Notes: generated from the sequence alone by a model not told the origin. Numbered from the stretch's first letter, positions 1-9,197 are shown. The stretch is 64,000 nucleotides of DNA from an uncultured Ruegeria sp. (GCF_947500045.1 NZ_CANMQQ010000010.1:112656-176655), one strand, 5' to 3'. Numbers and translations are program-made.

Positions 1-240
1 CAGAACCTGGAGTCCATGGGCCACCTGAGATTCAAACTGACGCCCTTCCGCCGTCAGTTCAATGCGGTTGCCGTGCCGTTCGAACAGACTTGTCCCAAAC
101 CACTGCTCGAGATTACGTACATGCTGGCTTATTACGCTGTGACTAACATTCAGCTCCGCTGAGGCCTTGGCTATGCTGCTGTGCCGCGCCGCTGCCTCGA
201 AGGCGCGTAGTGCATTTAAGTGTCTTAGAGATCCGTACAT
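1..240 (-). CDS. LysR-family regulator, N-terminal part
   Basis: These are the first 80 residues of a LysR-type transcription regulator; the rest lies beyond the window edge. The protein opens with LRHLNALRAFEAAARH, then a winged helix-turn-helix with the recognition helix VSHSVISQHVRNLE, then FERHGNRIELTAEG. This pattern is typical of the GcvA-like branch. The effector-binding domain is not visible, so no ligand can be named. The gene points away from the nhaC-led operon with 263 bases between them, the classic layout of a LysR gene and its target. Control of that operon is therefore likely, but inferred. Confidence 0.85.
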   Translation of the reverse strand, partial: MYGSLRHLNALRAFEAAARHSSIAKASAELNVSHSVISQHVRNLEQWFGTSLFERHGNRIELTAEGRQFESQVAHGLQVL

Positions 241-244
241 TTTT

Positions 245-269
245 TCAGCGTATGAATATACGACGCTGA
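245..269. promoter_or_regulatory. Dyad in the LysR/nhaC intergenic region
   Basis: A 7-bp inverted repeat, TCAGCGT and ACGCTGA, encloses a smaller perfect hairpin, CGTAT-GAAT-ATACG. It sits four bases upstream of the LysR start codon. LysR proteins usually bind imperfect dyads between themselves and a divergent target, so this is a candidate autoregulatory operator. An RNA hairpin in the LysR leader is the alternative. The rest of 270-503 shows no further strong structure. Confidence 0.35.
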
Positions 270-503
270 GAGCAAGAATTACCTAGTTTTCCAAAACACC
301 GTTGCCCAATAGTTTCTTCGAGTAACGTTTGTGGGCGCAATAGTCTCACCGAAGCGCAATACCGCGTCACCAAACCAATACCGGTTTCAGGCGACACCGC
401 TCGCATGGTGATGTGGGTCAGGCACCAGTAGCGCTACGAGTGCACCAAACTCAATCGCCAATGGTTGGGATAGGGCTTCCAGGCGAAGGTAGGGGAGGAC
501 AAA

Positions 504-1946
504 ATGAAAACAACGATCCCGGCAGGCGCCAGAAAGCCACATATGTGGGAAGCGCTGATCTCTCTCTTTTCTCTCGTGACGGGTATCTTTATCTCAATCG
601 TGCTTTACGGTCTCGATGCGCATATTCCCATGCTGCTCGGAGTGGTGGTGGCCAGCCTGATAGCGCTTCGCTGCGGATTTTCATGGACCAACATCCAGAA
701 CGGCATGGTGCGCGGGATCACTGCTGCCATCCCGGCAACGATTATTCTGATCGTGGTAGGCATTCTGATCGGCGTCTGGATTCTGGGTGGTGTTGTGCCA
801 ACGCTCGTCTACTTTGGGCTAAAAACCATATCCCCTGCCGTTTTCCTGCCAACCACCCTGCTGATTTGCGCGCTTACTTCTGTGGCAACCGGAACAAGCT
901 GGGGTACGACCGGGACTGTTGGTGTCGCTTTGATGGGCATCGGTGCCGGATTGGGCTTTCCACTGCCAATTGTCGCAGGTGCAGTGCTATCGGGAGCCTA
1001 CTTCGGGGATAAGATGTCTCCGCTGTCTGATACCACGAACATGGCCCCGGCCATGGTGGGCACTGACGTATTCACCCATATCAAACACATGTCCTACACG
1101 ACATCGGTGTCTTTTGGCCTGACGCTGATCATCGAGATTCTGCTCGGCCTGAAATACAGTGCGACCGAAGGGAATTTGGAACGGATCGACGCCATTCTGA
1201 CAACGCTTGAAACCCAGTTTACACTCAATCCGGTCCTTCTGTTGCCCATTTTCGTGGTCATGTTTGTTTCGTACAAAAAGGTTCCCGCCATCCCCGGCAT
1301 TACGCTGGGTGCGGTCGCCGGGGTGATCTGCGCGGTCGGGCTACAGGGCGCGAACTATGAGACAATTGTTTCGGTAGCGATGTGGGGATACGAATCCAAC
1401 ACCGGAATCGAAGATGTAGACACGCTGCTGTCACGCGGCGGGCTCAATTCAATGATGTACACCATCGCGCTGATCTTCGCGGGCATGATGTTCGGCGGTG
1501 TGATGGAGCGCACCAACCAGCTTAAAGTGGTGGCGGAAAAGATCCTGAGCTATGCCAAATCGACGGGGTCGCTGATCCTGTCCACCGTGTTGACCGGTAT
1601 CATGGCCAATATTGTGATGGCAGATCAGTACATGGCGATCGTGATGAGCGCGCGCAGCTTTGCACCTGCCTATCGCGAGCGAGGTCTGGCACCGGAAAAC
1701 CTTAGCCGCGCGGTTGAGGACTCGGCGACGGTGACGGCAAACCTCGTGCCCTGGAATGCGGGCGGTGCCTATCAGTTTGCCACTCTCGGTGTGCCGACGT
1801 TACTGTATCTGCCATTCAACTTCTTCTGCTGGCTGTCACCCCTTGTCACCATTCTGTTCGGTTACATGGGATGGACGATTACGCCGCTGAAAAAGGGTGC
1901 GCCCGACACGGCAAAGCAGCAGCAGGCTTCGGCCCCTGCCGAATGA
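504..1946 (+). CDS. nhaC: NhaC-family Na+/H+ antiporter
   Basis: A 480-residue inner-membrane protein of the NhaC ion antiporter family, the usual length. It is hydrophobic throughout, with about a dozen membrane segments. The family signature GTSWGTTGTVG lies near residue 132, followed by SGAYFGDKMSPLSDTTNMAP near 165. NhaC proteins exchange Na+ for protons, and some relatives exchange organic anions such as malate for lactate, so the substrate is open. A strong ribosome site, GGGGAGGA, sits just before the ATG. It is the first gene of a same-strand run into arginine and ornithine catabolism, so import of an amino-acid-related substrate or pH balance during amino acid breakdown are both possible. 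Confidence 0.88.
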   Translation: MKTTIPAGARKPHMWEALISLFSLVTGIFISIVLYGLDAHIPMLLGVVVASLIALRCGFSWTNIQNGMVRGITAAIPATIILIVVGILIGVWILGGVVPTLVYFGLKTISPAVFLPTTLLICALTSVATGTSWGTTGTVGVALMGIGAGLGFPLPIVAGAVLSGAYFGDKMSPLSDTTNMAPAMVGTDVFTHIKHMSYTTSVSFGLTLIIEILLGLKYSATEGNLERIDAILTTLETQFTLNPVLLLPIFVVMFVSYKKVPAIPGITLGAVAGVICAVGLQGANYETIVSVAMWGYESNTGIEDVDTLLSRGGLNSMMYTIALIFAGMMFGGVMERTNQLKVVAEKILSYAKSTGSLILSTVLTGIMANIVMADQYMAIVMSARSFAPAYRERGLAPENLSRAVEDSATVTANLVPWNAGGAYQFATLGVPTLLYLPFNFFCWLSPLVTILFGYMGWTITPLKKGAPDTAKQQQASAPAE

Positions 1947-2013
1947 ATGAAACCGATGCAGGTCCCTGTTGTTCTGGGATCTGCTACCAATCAAGTCCAG
2001 AGGCCTTCGAACA

Positions 2014-2946
2014 ATGACAGACAACAGCAACCTCGTTGCGGTATTTGCTGCTTTGTTCGCATCTGCGGTGCTGAGCTTTTCGGACAATTTCGTTGCGGCC
2101 GTGTCGCAGGAGGCCGGTCTCTGGCAATTTCAGGTCACCAGAACTCTGATCGCTGTCCCGGTGATTGTTCTGCTGGCCTATCTGTTTGGGGTGCCTCTGC
2201 GCGTCAGGAGTATGGCGCGGCTTGCGTTACGAAGTCTTGTCATATCTGTCGGCCTGCTCATGTACTTTGCTTCGCTCGGATTTCTGCCGGTCGCGCAAGC
2301 TGGCGCAGGGTTGTTCAGCTCGCCGATCTGGGTGCTAGTCTTTGCGGTTATTTTCCTGGGCAAACGCGTGAATATCTGGCAGGTGACGGCCATGGGCCTG
2401 GGCTTTTCGGGCGTGCTGATGTTGCTTCAGCCAGATCTCTCGGATGCTTCTCTTCTCTTACTGCTGCCGTTGGCGTCAGGCGCGCTATATGGCTTGGGGG
2501 CTCTTGTCACCAAACACCTTTGCCAGAATGAAAACGCGCCGACACTTGCAGTTGGTGTCTTTTCGGCAATGGGGCTGATCAGCTTGGTCCTGCTCATCTA
2601 TTTCACTGCCTTTCCGCCGCAATCCGACGATGCGCCCTTCTTCGCCCGCGGCTGGGAAGGGGTGTCTAACAGATTCCTGCTATTGACCTTTTGCCAGTCG
2701 CTGGCCGCAGTAGCGGCCGTCGTCGTAATCGCGCAGGCCTATCGGGTCGGAGAGCCCGCCTTTGTCGCGGTCTGCGAATACTCTTTCCTCGTCTTTGCGG
2801 CGATCTGGACCTTTCTGCTCTGGGGAGAAACGACCAATGACCTCGCTGTCGGAGGCATCATTGCCATCCTCGTCGCGGGTATCTCGATGTTTTTCCTAAG
2901 CCGAAACGTCAAAGCAAACCCGGCAAACACATCACCGAATACCTAG
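2014..2946 (+). CDS. EamA/DMT-family membrane transporter
   Basis: A 310-residue drug/metabolite transporter of the EamA type, with ten predicted membrane segments arranged as two repeats of about 140 residues. The second half shows the usual AQAYRVGEPAFVAVCEYSFLVFA stretch split over a loop. I chose the ATG at 2014 because AGAGG precedes it by ten bases; an upstream in-frame ATG at 1969 would add 15 polar residues unlike the family. EamA proteins commonly export amino acids or metabolites. Its place between nhaC and ornithine cyclodeaminase suggests movement of an ornithine- or arginine-related compound, but no substrate can be read from the sequence. Confidence 0.85.
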   Translation: MTDNSNLVAVFAALFASAVLSFSDNFVAAVSQEAGLWQFQVTRTLIAVPVIVLLAYLFGVPLRVRSMARLALRSLVISVGLLMYFASLGFLPVAQAGAGLFSSPIWVLVFAVIFLGKRVNIWQVTAMGLGFSGVLMLLQPDLSDASLLLLLPLASGALYGLGALVTKHLCQNENAPTLAVGVFSAMGLISLVLLIYFTAFPPQSDDAPFFARGWEGVSNRFLLLTFCQSLAAVAAVVVIAQAYRVGEPAFVAVCEYSFLVFAAIWTFLLWGETTNDLAVGGIIAILVAGISMFFLSRNVKANPANTSPNT

Positions 2947-2956
2947 GAGAATAACC

Positions 2957-4006
2957 ATGGAACTCAAGTTTTCCGAACGCGCATATGTCCCGTTCGTCTC
3001 GGTCGAGAATATGATCCGGCTTGTACAATCTGTCGGCGCCGAAACATTCATGTCCGAGCTGGCCGATGTTATCGAAGCTGATTTCAAAAGGTGGGAGCTT
3101 TTTGACAAGACCCCGCGCGTGGCGTCGCACTCCGACGTCGGCGTGATCGAGCTGATGCCTACCTCAGATGGTGAGCTTTATGGCTTCAAGTATGTCAATG
3201 GTCACCCCAAGAACACAAAAGAGGGGCTTCAGACGGTGACCGCGTTTGGTCTGCTGGCAAATGTCGACACCGGCTACCCGATTCTGCTGACTGCCATGAC
3301 CTTGCTGACCGCACTTCGCACGGCTGCGATGTCGGCGCTTGTCGGGCGTCATCTGGCGCCCAAGGGCGCTACGACGATGGCTATGATCGGCAACGGCGCG
3401 CAATCCGAATTTCAGTGTCTGGCATTCCGGGCAATCTGCGGTATCGAAACGGTCCGCCTTTATGACTCCGATCCGGCGGCCACCGAAAAATGTGCGCGCA
3501 ATCTGGCTGCGGCGGGGATGAATGTTGTGTCATGTAAAACTGCCGAAGAAAGCATGGAAGGCGCAAAGATCATCACGACCTGCACCGCCGACAAGCAATA
3601 TGCCACGATCCTAACAGGCAACATGATTGGTGATGGGGTGCATATCAACGCGATCGGCGGCGACTGCCCCGGCAAGACCGAGATCGCGCCAGACATTCTG
3701 AACCGTTCGGATATTTTTGTCGAATACCCTCCTCAAACCCGGATCGAAGGTGACATCCAGCAGATGGCTGACGATCATCCTGTGACCGAACTATGGCAGG
3801 TGATGCGCGGTGAAGCGGCTGGCCGCACCGGTGAGTCCCAGATCACCATGTTCGACAGCGTCGGGTTTGCAGTCGAAGATTTCAGCGCTCTGAAATATGT
3901 GCATGAGAAAATCAAGGATACAGATTTCTTTGAAAATCTGGACATGCTGGCAGACCCGGAGGATCCGCGTGATCTGTATGGAATGCTGATCCCGTCCGGG
4001 ACCTGA
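2957..4006 (+). CDS. ocd: Ornithine cyclodeaminase
   Basis: Ornithine cyclodeaminase converts L-ornithine to L-proline and ammonia in the cytosol using bound NAD. The 349-residue protein fits the family. KYVNGHPKNTKEGLQTV near residue 76 is the substrate-loop region, TALRTAAMSA follows near 115, the dinucleotide-binding turn IGNGAQSEFQ is near 144, and INAIGGDCPGKTE near 232. AGGAGA stands six bases before the ATG. It lies 10 bases after the EamA gene and 3 before the M20 deacetylase, so it is co-transcribed. A close paralogue occurs at 12924-13994, very similar along its full length. Neighbouring deacetylase and arginase genes would supply ornithine, which supports the assignment over the related alanine dehydrogenase or crystallin-like members. 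Confidence 0.9.
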   Translation: MELKFSERAYVPFVSVENMIRLVQSVGAETFMSELADVIEADFKRWELFDKTPRVASHSDVGVIELMPTSDGELYGFKYVNGHPKNTKEGLQTVTAFGLLANVDTGYPILLTAMTLLTALRTAAMSALVGRHLAPKGATTMAMIGNGAQSEFQCLAFRAICGIETVRLYDSDPAATEKCARNLAAAGMNVVSCKTAEESMEGAKIITTCTADKQYATILTGNMIGDGVHINAIGGDCPGKTEIAPDILNRSDIFVEYPPQTRIEGDIQQMADDHPVTELWQVMRGEAAGRTGESQITMFDSVGFAVEDFSALKYVHEKIKDTDFFENLDMLADPEDPRDLYGMLIPSGT

Positions 4007-4009
4007 CCC

Positions 4010-5170
4010 ATGGAGTTGTCTGCGCGCGAGATACTACAGAATCTGATCGCTTATCCGACTGTAAGCGATCAGAGCAATTTCGATTTCATCAGCTTTGTCG
4101 AAGAATATCTGTGTTCACATGGTATCGATGCGGTTCGTGTTCCGGCCAACAATCAGCACAAGGCAGCGCTTTATGCGCATGTCGGCCCTACAGTCGAAGG
4201 AGGTGTGGTCCTATCAGGTCACTCCGACGTGGTACCGGTCGAAGGGCAGAGCTGGAGCAGCGATCCTTTCTCGCTGACCGAGCGGGACGGCAAACTGTTT
4301 GGGCGCGGCACATGTGATATGAAGGGCTTTGTCGCTTTGGCATTGGCGGCGGTTCCAAAGGCTCTGGCAGCACCCCTCAAACGTCCGCTACAAATCGCCA
4401 TCAGCTATGACGAAGAGGTTGGTCTGACCGGCGCCGCGCCGATGATCGACCATATGTTGAACTACGGTATGCCAAAGGCGGACGCTGTTATTGTCGGCGA
4501 GCCTACATCCCTTGATGTCGTCCATGCGCATAACGGCGGGTTTGGCTACGTGGTGCAGTTTCATGGTTATGAGGTGCATTCTTCGATCATGCACAAAGGA
4601 GTTAGCGCGGTGATGATGGCCGCGCGGCTGATCGAATGGGCCAATCAGATGAATGAGCGTGGGGCCAGCCGCACGCCCAACGATCTGGCAGCTGCGTTCG
4701 ACCCGCCATACACCACCATCCATGTGGGCAAGATCGCAGGCGGTACGGCGCTTAACATCACGGCGAAGGACTGCGGCTTCGTTATTGATTTCCGGGTTGT
4801 TCCGGGCGACGATTTTGCCGAATGGATTGCCGCGTTCGAAACGGAAGTCGCGCGGTTGGATGAGCAAATGAAGTCTGTCCGCGCCGAAGCCGGCATCACC
4901 TGCGTCCGCGATTTCTATGCGCCTGGCCTGATGCCGGAAACCGAGGGCCCAGCAGAAAAGCTGGCACACAGGTTGACCGGCCAGACCGCATCAAGGGTGG
5001 TGAGTTTCATGACAGAAGGTGGTCTGTTTCAAGATCGCGGCTATTCAACCGTGGTCTGCGGGCCGGGGGACATAGCGCAGGCACATCAGCCCGACGAATT
5101 TATTTCGCTCGATCAGTTTCGGCAGGGCGAAGTCTTTATGGACAAACTGATCGGAACACTGACGGAATAA
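4010..5170 (+). CDS. argE: M20 deacetylase, acetylornithine deacetylase type
   Basis: A 386-residue zinc peptidase of the M20A family, closest in pattern to acetylornithine deacetylase, which splits N-acetylornithine into ornithine and acetate. The metal ligand GHSDVVPV lies near residue 70, GRGTCDMKGF near 97 and the general-base glutamate pair YDEEVGLTGA near 133. The dimerisation region begins around 175. The gene starts 3 bases after the ornithine cyclodeaminase stop, so the two are coupled. Downstream removal of ornithine suggests a catabolic role here rather than arginine synthesis. A different N-acyl amino acid substrate cannot be excluded because specificity in M20 enzymes is hard to read from sequence. 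Confidence 0.85.
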   Translation: MELSAREILQNLIAYPTVSDQSNFDFISFVEEYLCSHGIDAVRVPANNQHKAALYAHVGPTVEGGVVLSGHSDVVPVEGQSWSSDPFSLTERDGKLFGRGTCDMKGFVALALAAVPKALAAPLKRPLQIAISYDEEVGLTGAAPMIDHMLNYGMPKADAVIVGEPTSLDVVHAHNGGFGYVVQFHGYEVHSSIMHKGVSAVMMAARLIEWANQMNERGASRTPNDLAAAFDPPYTTIHVGKIAGGTALNITAKDCGFVIDFRVVPGDDFAEWIAAFETEVARLDEQMKSVRAEAGITCVRDFYAPGLMPETEGPAEKLAHRLTGQTASRVVSFMTEGGLFQDRGYSTVVCGPGDIAQAHQPDEFISLDQFRQGEVFMDKLIGTLTE

Positions 5171-5206
5171 ACCCAGCCTTTGAACGCAACCGAACGGAAA
5201 TCCGGT

Positions 5207-6016
5207 ATGACAATCAAGCTTCTTGGTTTGCCGCAGGACAACAATTCGAGCTTCTTGCTAGGACCGGCCCTGGCGCCGGATCGTATTCGCGAAGCGTTGC
5301 ACAGCGACAGCGCCAATATGTTCACGGAAACCGGTCACGACCTGGGGGATGCGTCGCTCTGGTCTGATGCGGGAAATGTTTTGCTGGCCGGACTTGAAGG
5401 GCTGGCAGCTTTTGAAGCGATCCATACCAAGGTGGCACAGCTGATTGGAGCCGGTCATCGGGTTCTCAGCCTCGGCGGGGATCACTCTGTCGCCTACCCG
5501 GTTATCGCTGCCCATACTGCCGCCTATTCCGGATTGAACATCCTGCATATCGATGCGCATCCGGATCTGTACGACAACATGCTGGACAATCCGTATAGCC
5601 ATGCCTCGCCATTTGCACGTTTGATGGAAAGCGGTGCGATTGCGAAACTGGTACAAGTTGGAATTCGCACACTAAACGCCCACCAAAGAGAGCAGGCCGA
5701 GCGGTTTGGTGCTCAAATCCACGAGATGCGAGATCTAAGTGGCGTGGCCGGGATTGCCTTTGATGGACCGGTCTATCTGAGCTTTGACCTTGATGCGCTT
5801 GACCCGGCCTTTGCGCCCGGCGTGTCGCATTTCGAACCCGGCGGGCTGAGCACGCGTGACGTTCTGTCGCTTGTTCAGCGGTTCAGGGGCAATCTGGTCG
5901 GCGCTGATGTGGTGGAGTTGAATCCTCACCGTGATCCTTATGGTGTTACGGCCATGGTCGCGGCCAAGGTTACCAAAGAACTGATTGGCAGACTGATCGA
6001 CACGAAAGGACACTGA
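5207..6016 (+). CDS. Arginase/ureohydrolase-family enzyme
   Basis: A 269-residue manganese-dependent ureohydrolase. All three metal-binding signatures are present: GGDHS near residue 90, DAHPD near 116 and SFDLDALDP near 192. Arginase makes ornithine and urea from arginine, and the next step, ornithine cyclodeaminase, is encoded in the same operon. The ATG at 5207 is preferred over an upstream in-frame TTG at 5180, because family members begin just before the IKLLGLPQ strand. The stop is followed one base later by a Gdx/SugE-type exporter gene. That pairing raises the alternative that this enzyme acts on another guanidino compound, or on guanidine itself; sequence alone does not decide. Confidence 0.82.
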   Translation: MTIKLLGLPQDNNSSFLLGPALAPDRIREALHSDSANMFTETGHDLGDASLWSDAGNVLLAGLEGLAAFEAIHTKVAQLIGAGHRVLSLGGDHSVAYPVIAAHTAAYSGLNILHIDAHPDLYDNMLDNPYSHASPFARLMESGAIAKLVQVGIRTLNAHQREQAERFGAQIHEMRDLSGVAGIAFDGPVYLSFDLDALDPAFAPGVSHFEPGGLSTRDVLSLVQRFRGNLVGADVVELNPHRDPYGVTAMVAAKVTKELIGRLIDTKGH

Positions 6017-6017
6017 C

Positions 6018-6335
6018 ATGGCCTGGTTCCTGCTTCTGATTGCCGGAATACACGAGGTTGGCTGGGCCGTTGGGCTGAAGTATTCCGAAGGTTTCACGCG
6101 CCTTTGGCCATCGGTATTCACTGCGGGTTCGATGACGCTCAGCATTGTGTTTCTGGGATTGGCACTGCGCAGCCTACCGCTTGGCACTGCCTATGCGGTC
6201 TGGACCGGGATCGGCACCATTGGCACGGTGATCTACGGCATCCTGTATTTCAGCGAGCCGACCGAAACGCTACGCCTGATCTGTGTCGCACTGATCGTGG
6301 CCGGGATCGTTGGTTTGAAACTAGTGAGTTCCTGA
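6018..6335 (+). CDS. gdx: SMR-family exporter, Gdx/SugE type
   Basis: A 105-residue small multidrug resistance protein with four membrane helices, the standard size. The essential membrane glutamate is at position 13 (IHEVGWAVGLKY), and SLPLGTAYAVWTGIG near residue 56 matches the Gdx/SugE subgroup rather than the EmrE drug exporters. Characterised Gdx proteins export guanidinium in exchange for protons as antiparallel dimers. The gene begins one base after the arginase-family stop, the last member of the tightly spaced run from nhaC. Export of guanidinium or a guanidino by-product of arginine breakdown is a reasonable inference. I see no clear guanidine riboswitch ahead of the operon. Confidence 0.85.
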   Translation: MAWFLLLIAGIHEVGWAVGLKYSEGFTRLWPSVFTAGSMTLSIVFLGLALRSLPLGTAYAVWTGIGTIGTVIYGILYFSEPTETLRLICVALIVAGIVGLKLVSS

Positions 6336-6476
6336 AATGAGAGTTTTTACGACCAGTGCATCTAAATAGGTCGCTGAGCGTAGGATATTTCTTGTCCGGC
6401 CAATCCATTGATCATGCGATGCTGTGGTGGTCAAACAGAACAGACCCGTTGGGCACTACTACTGGGAGTTGAATGA

Positions 6477-7628
6477 ATGCTGAGTAATTCCGATCTGATC
6501 GAACTGACTGAGTTTCGCCGGCAGTTGCACCGCCGCCCTGAATTGTCGGGGGAAGAAGTTGAAACCGCGAAGTCGATCGTCGGTGCGCTGGAGCCTATGA
6601 AACCGTCCAAAATTCTGACTGGTCTGGGCGGTCATGGTGTCGCGGCGGTGTTCGACAGTGCGGTCGACGGTCCCACCGTGCTGTTTCGAGCGGAACTGGA
6701 TGCGCTGCCGATCCAGGAAATTTCGGACAATCCATGGATCTCGGAAATCCCCGGCAAAGGGCATCTGTGCGGCCATGACGGGCATATGACCTTTCTGTTG
6801 GCGCTTGGCCGGATGATTTCCCGCGAACCGGTGGCGAAGGGCAGGGTGGTGCTGATGTTCCAACCCGCTGAGGAAGATGGCAGCGGCGCCCGGGCCGTGG
6901 TCGCAGACCCTGCTTATGAAGAGATCCGCGCCGACTGGGCCTTTGCGATCCATATCGAGCCGGGCCGTCCGTTTGGCTATGTGTCGACGCGCGTCGGGTT
7001 GATAAACTGCGCCTCGCAGGGTCTTGAGATCAAACTGACCGGCAAGACGGCACACGCGGCCGACCCGGAGGATGGGGTGTCACCGGCCGGAGCCGTCGCA
7101 AAGCTAATCCCGGCGCTGGACGACCTCGGTCATGGCGGTAAGCTTGACGATGATTTCCGTCTGGTGACGGTGACCCATGCGCAGCTTGGCGAGCCATCAT
7201 TTGGTGTGGCACCCGGCGAAGCGGTGATCTATGCCACGCTGCGGACCTCACGCGATAATGCGATGGAGGCGATGGACCGCGACGCGCGCGATCTTGCCAA
7301 AGCAGCGGCTGCAGAATACGGGCTTGAAGTGTCCTTTGATGTCTGTGATGCGTTTGCAGCTTCGATCAACGATGCCGAGGCAACCGAGGTCGCGGTTGCG
7401 GCCATGGACGCGCTTGACGTCGAGAATGGCGATTTTGGTCTTCCCATGCGCGCTTCCGAAGATTTCGGTGTATTTGGCTGGGACGCCAAGGCTGCGATGC
7501 TTTGTATGGGGCCAGGAGAAAACTACGCCGCATTGCACAATCCCGATTATGACTTTCCGGACGATCTCATTCCTGTCGGGGCGAATATCTTTGAACGTAT
7601 CGCGCGAGATATTCTTGGGAAAGCCTAA
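6477..7628 (+). CDS. M20D amidohydrolase (hippurate hydrolase-like)
   Basis: A 383-residue metal-dependent amidohydrolase of the M20D group, which removes acyl groups from N-acyl amino acids, including hippurate and indole-acetyl conjugates. Visible signatures are LHRRPELSGEE near residue 19, CGHDGHMTFLLALG near 98 and FQPAEEDGSGA near 128. The lid domain follows, and the C-terminal metal ligand region ends with LHNPDYDFPDDLI. GGGAG lies before the ATG at 6477. A gap of 141 bases separates it from the exporter gene, so it may have its own promoter or be a late member of the operon. The substrate is unknown; release of an amino acid feeding the ornithine pathway is a guess from context. Confidence 0.85.
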   Translation: MLSNSDLIELTEFRRQLHRRPELSGEEVETAKSIVGALEPMKPSKILTGLGGHGVAAVFDSAVDGPTVLFRAELDALPIQEISDNPWISEIPGKGHLCGHDGHMTFLLALGRMISREPVAKGRVVLMFQPAEEDGSGARAVVADPAYEEIRADWAFAIHIEPGRPFGYVSTRVGLINCASQGLEIKLTGKTAHAADPEDGVSPAGAVAKLIPALDDLGHGGKLDDDFRLVTVTHAQLGEPSFGVAPGEAVIYATLRTSRDNAMEAMDRDARDLAKAAAAEYGLEVSFDVCDAFAASINDAEATEVAVAAMDALDVENGDFGLPMRASEDFGVFGWDAKAAMLCMGPGENYAALHNPDYDFPDDLIPVGANIFERIARDILGKA

Positions 7629-8756
7629 GATTTCTCGCGTTTGTTACGTCAATCTGTTTACTCAGCAACTTGAAGTTTGACGCCATCGCCGTGTGGAATA
7701 GAAACACTGTTGAGGTGTTTCCCTTCGACGCGGCGACAGCATCATTGGCAGGTAACTCGGCTCCGTGAAAGATATTTGTATCTCCGCTCAATTGGAGTAA
7801 GCAGGTCCGAGATGTAGTCTTCTCTTTTATTTGCAATCGAATGGCTTCCCGTGATGCGACGCTCTTGGGTTCAATACTGCACGACCCCAGCAACTATCGA
7901 CATACCAACGACCACATATATCTCTTTATTCCGCAAAGATATTTTCCAGCAGGTCCTAGTTATTCAGCGACGGGCGGTGCAGTTTGCGGACCGATGAATG
8001 AAAAGTCCCAATGTACTCTGGCTGTTCGACTTTCCGAGTGAAGCATCATCGTAGATCTTTTCGACCCAATATTCGCCAGAATACTGTGACGAGATTCTTC
8101 GAAAAACATTTCTGGATATTTGCGCGTTCTGAACCTCAGGAATGCTCTCAAACTGCTTCCGAAATCGATGTCCTTAAGGGCGGGCATATCCGATGGCGCC
8201 AGATCGTTTGAGAAACCAACCTGACCGTGACGTCGCACGGAAATTAGTTGATTGATCCCACGGTTTGATACTGCGATCCTTTCTCAAGCCTGGAAGGATG
8301 CAATATGGGACAAGATCGTCACGGGAGCGCCACGAGAAGTGCTGTTGCGATCGGCGTCTATGGACCGACGCGCGCCGAAGGAGTTCGTGATGTATCGAAA
8401 GCATTGGACGAAAATCTACGCCCCGGAATCTGACGGCCCAAATGGTTACCCCCACTCTGCGCGTTAAAGAGATAGCGGTGCTAGCGTAACCTCAAAAAGG
8501 TTACGACCCGCGTGTCAATCAACAAGCTGGATACATGTGAGAGACTTCAGAGAATATGTGAAGTAGTTAGTTGCGGACAGTTGCCGGTACATACAATTGG
8601 GCCGCAGCTGCCCATACTGGTCAGAGATAGTGCGGTGGTACGAAGGTTGAGCCGAAAACGTACACATAACACTGAAGAAATCTCGAATGTTGCAGTGCAT
8701 CGATATTTCGAAACAGCTTTATACTTGGACAAAGAAAACGACTCTAGTCAACAGAT
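7629..8756. other. Long region without a recognisable gene
   Basis: About 1.1 kb with no open frame that resembles a protein I know; short frames on both strands overlap each other without ribosome sites. Base composition is lower in GC than the flanking genes. The only clear structure is a perfect hairpin at 8485-8505. It may be decayed coding DNA from an insertion or deletion event, but no family could be recognised. Confidence 0.5.
8485..8505. repeat. Perfect 7-bp hairpin
   Basis: CGTAACC, a 7-base loop and GGTTACG form an exact inverted repeat. There is no T-run after it on either strand, so it is not a standard intrinsic terminator. It could be an operator or a leftover of a mobile element. 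Confidence 0.4.
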
Positions 8757-9197
8757 TCATTCTTCGCCGTTCGTATGCTGATGCCACATATCGGTGACGA
8801 TTTCCCAGCCATCGTCTTCCGGGCGCAAGACGAACAGGTAGGTGCCCGTGGCATCCATACCGACGGTTTCGATTTTAGCCTCAACGAACCCGATCATGAC
8901 CGCCAGGGTCTCGTCGTCTGAGACATATAGGTGGTCAATCGTATGAGTAACATCACCTTTATTGGCGGTGACGAATTCGAACAGCTCCCGTGGGCCCTCC
9001 AAGCCTTGACGCACAGGCTTGCCCTGTTCGATCCAAAGCGTGTCCTCGGAATAGAGTGAGACCAACCCAGCCGCGTCTTGGTCGGCAGCGAAGATGTTGA
9101 ACTGATCGTTGACAGCGTTCAGGCTGGTGGTTGCGTCATCCGCAACGGCCATGCCGGTCGACAACAAGACGGCTGCGATAGTGGTCATTATTCGCAT
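8757..9197 (-). CDS. Secreted NTF2-like (SnoaL/DUF4440) protein
   Basis: A 146-residue protein with a clear Sec signal peptide (TIAAVLLSTGMAVADD, cleavage after about residue 19) and a mature NTF2-like fold of about 125 residues. The pattern LNAVNDQFNIFAADQDAAGLVSLYSEDTLWIEQG is typical of DUF4440/SnoaL proteins, whose cone-shaped pocket binds or isomerises small hydrophobic molecules; many have no known reaction. AAGGA precedes the ATG. The gene is followed in the opposite transcription sense by a second, cytoplasmic NTF2-like gene 27 bases upstream and then a peroxiredoxin-like gene, probably one transcript. Export to the periplasm is what sets this copy apart. Function unknown. Confidence 0.75.
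   Translation of the reverse strand: MRIMTTIAAVLLSTGMAVADDATTSLNAVNDQFNIFAADQDAAGLVSLYSEDTLWIEQGKPVRQGLEGPRELFEFVTANKGDVTHTIDHLYVSDDETLAVMIGFVEAKIETVGMDATGTYLFVLRPEDDGWEIVTDMWHQHTNGEE

Noticed and set aside
241..503. Guanidine riboswitch ahead of the operon with the Gdx-type gene
   Set aside because: Only a dyad next to the LysR start was found; the loop sequences expected for the guanidine classes were not seen.
413..1012. Open frame of 199 codons overlapping nhaC
   Set aside because: It overlaps the NhaC gene in another frame and has no ribosome site or family pattern.
4388..4969. Open frame of 193 codons opposite the M20 deacetylase
   Set aside because: The forward product has all M20 metal ligands; the reverse is composition-driven.
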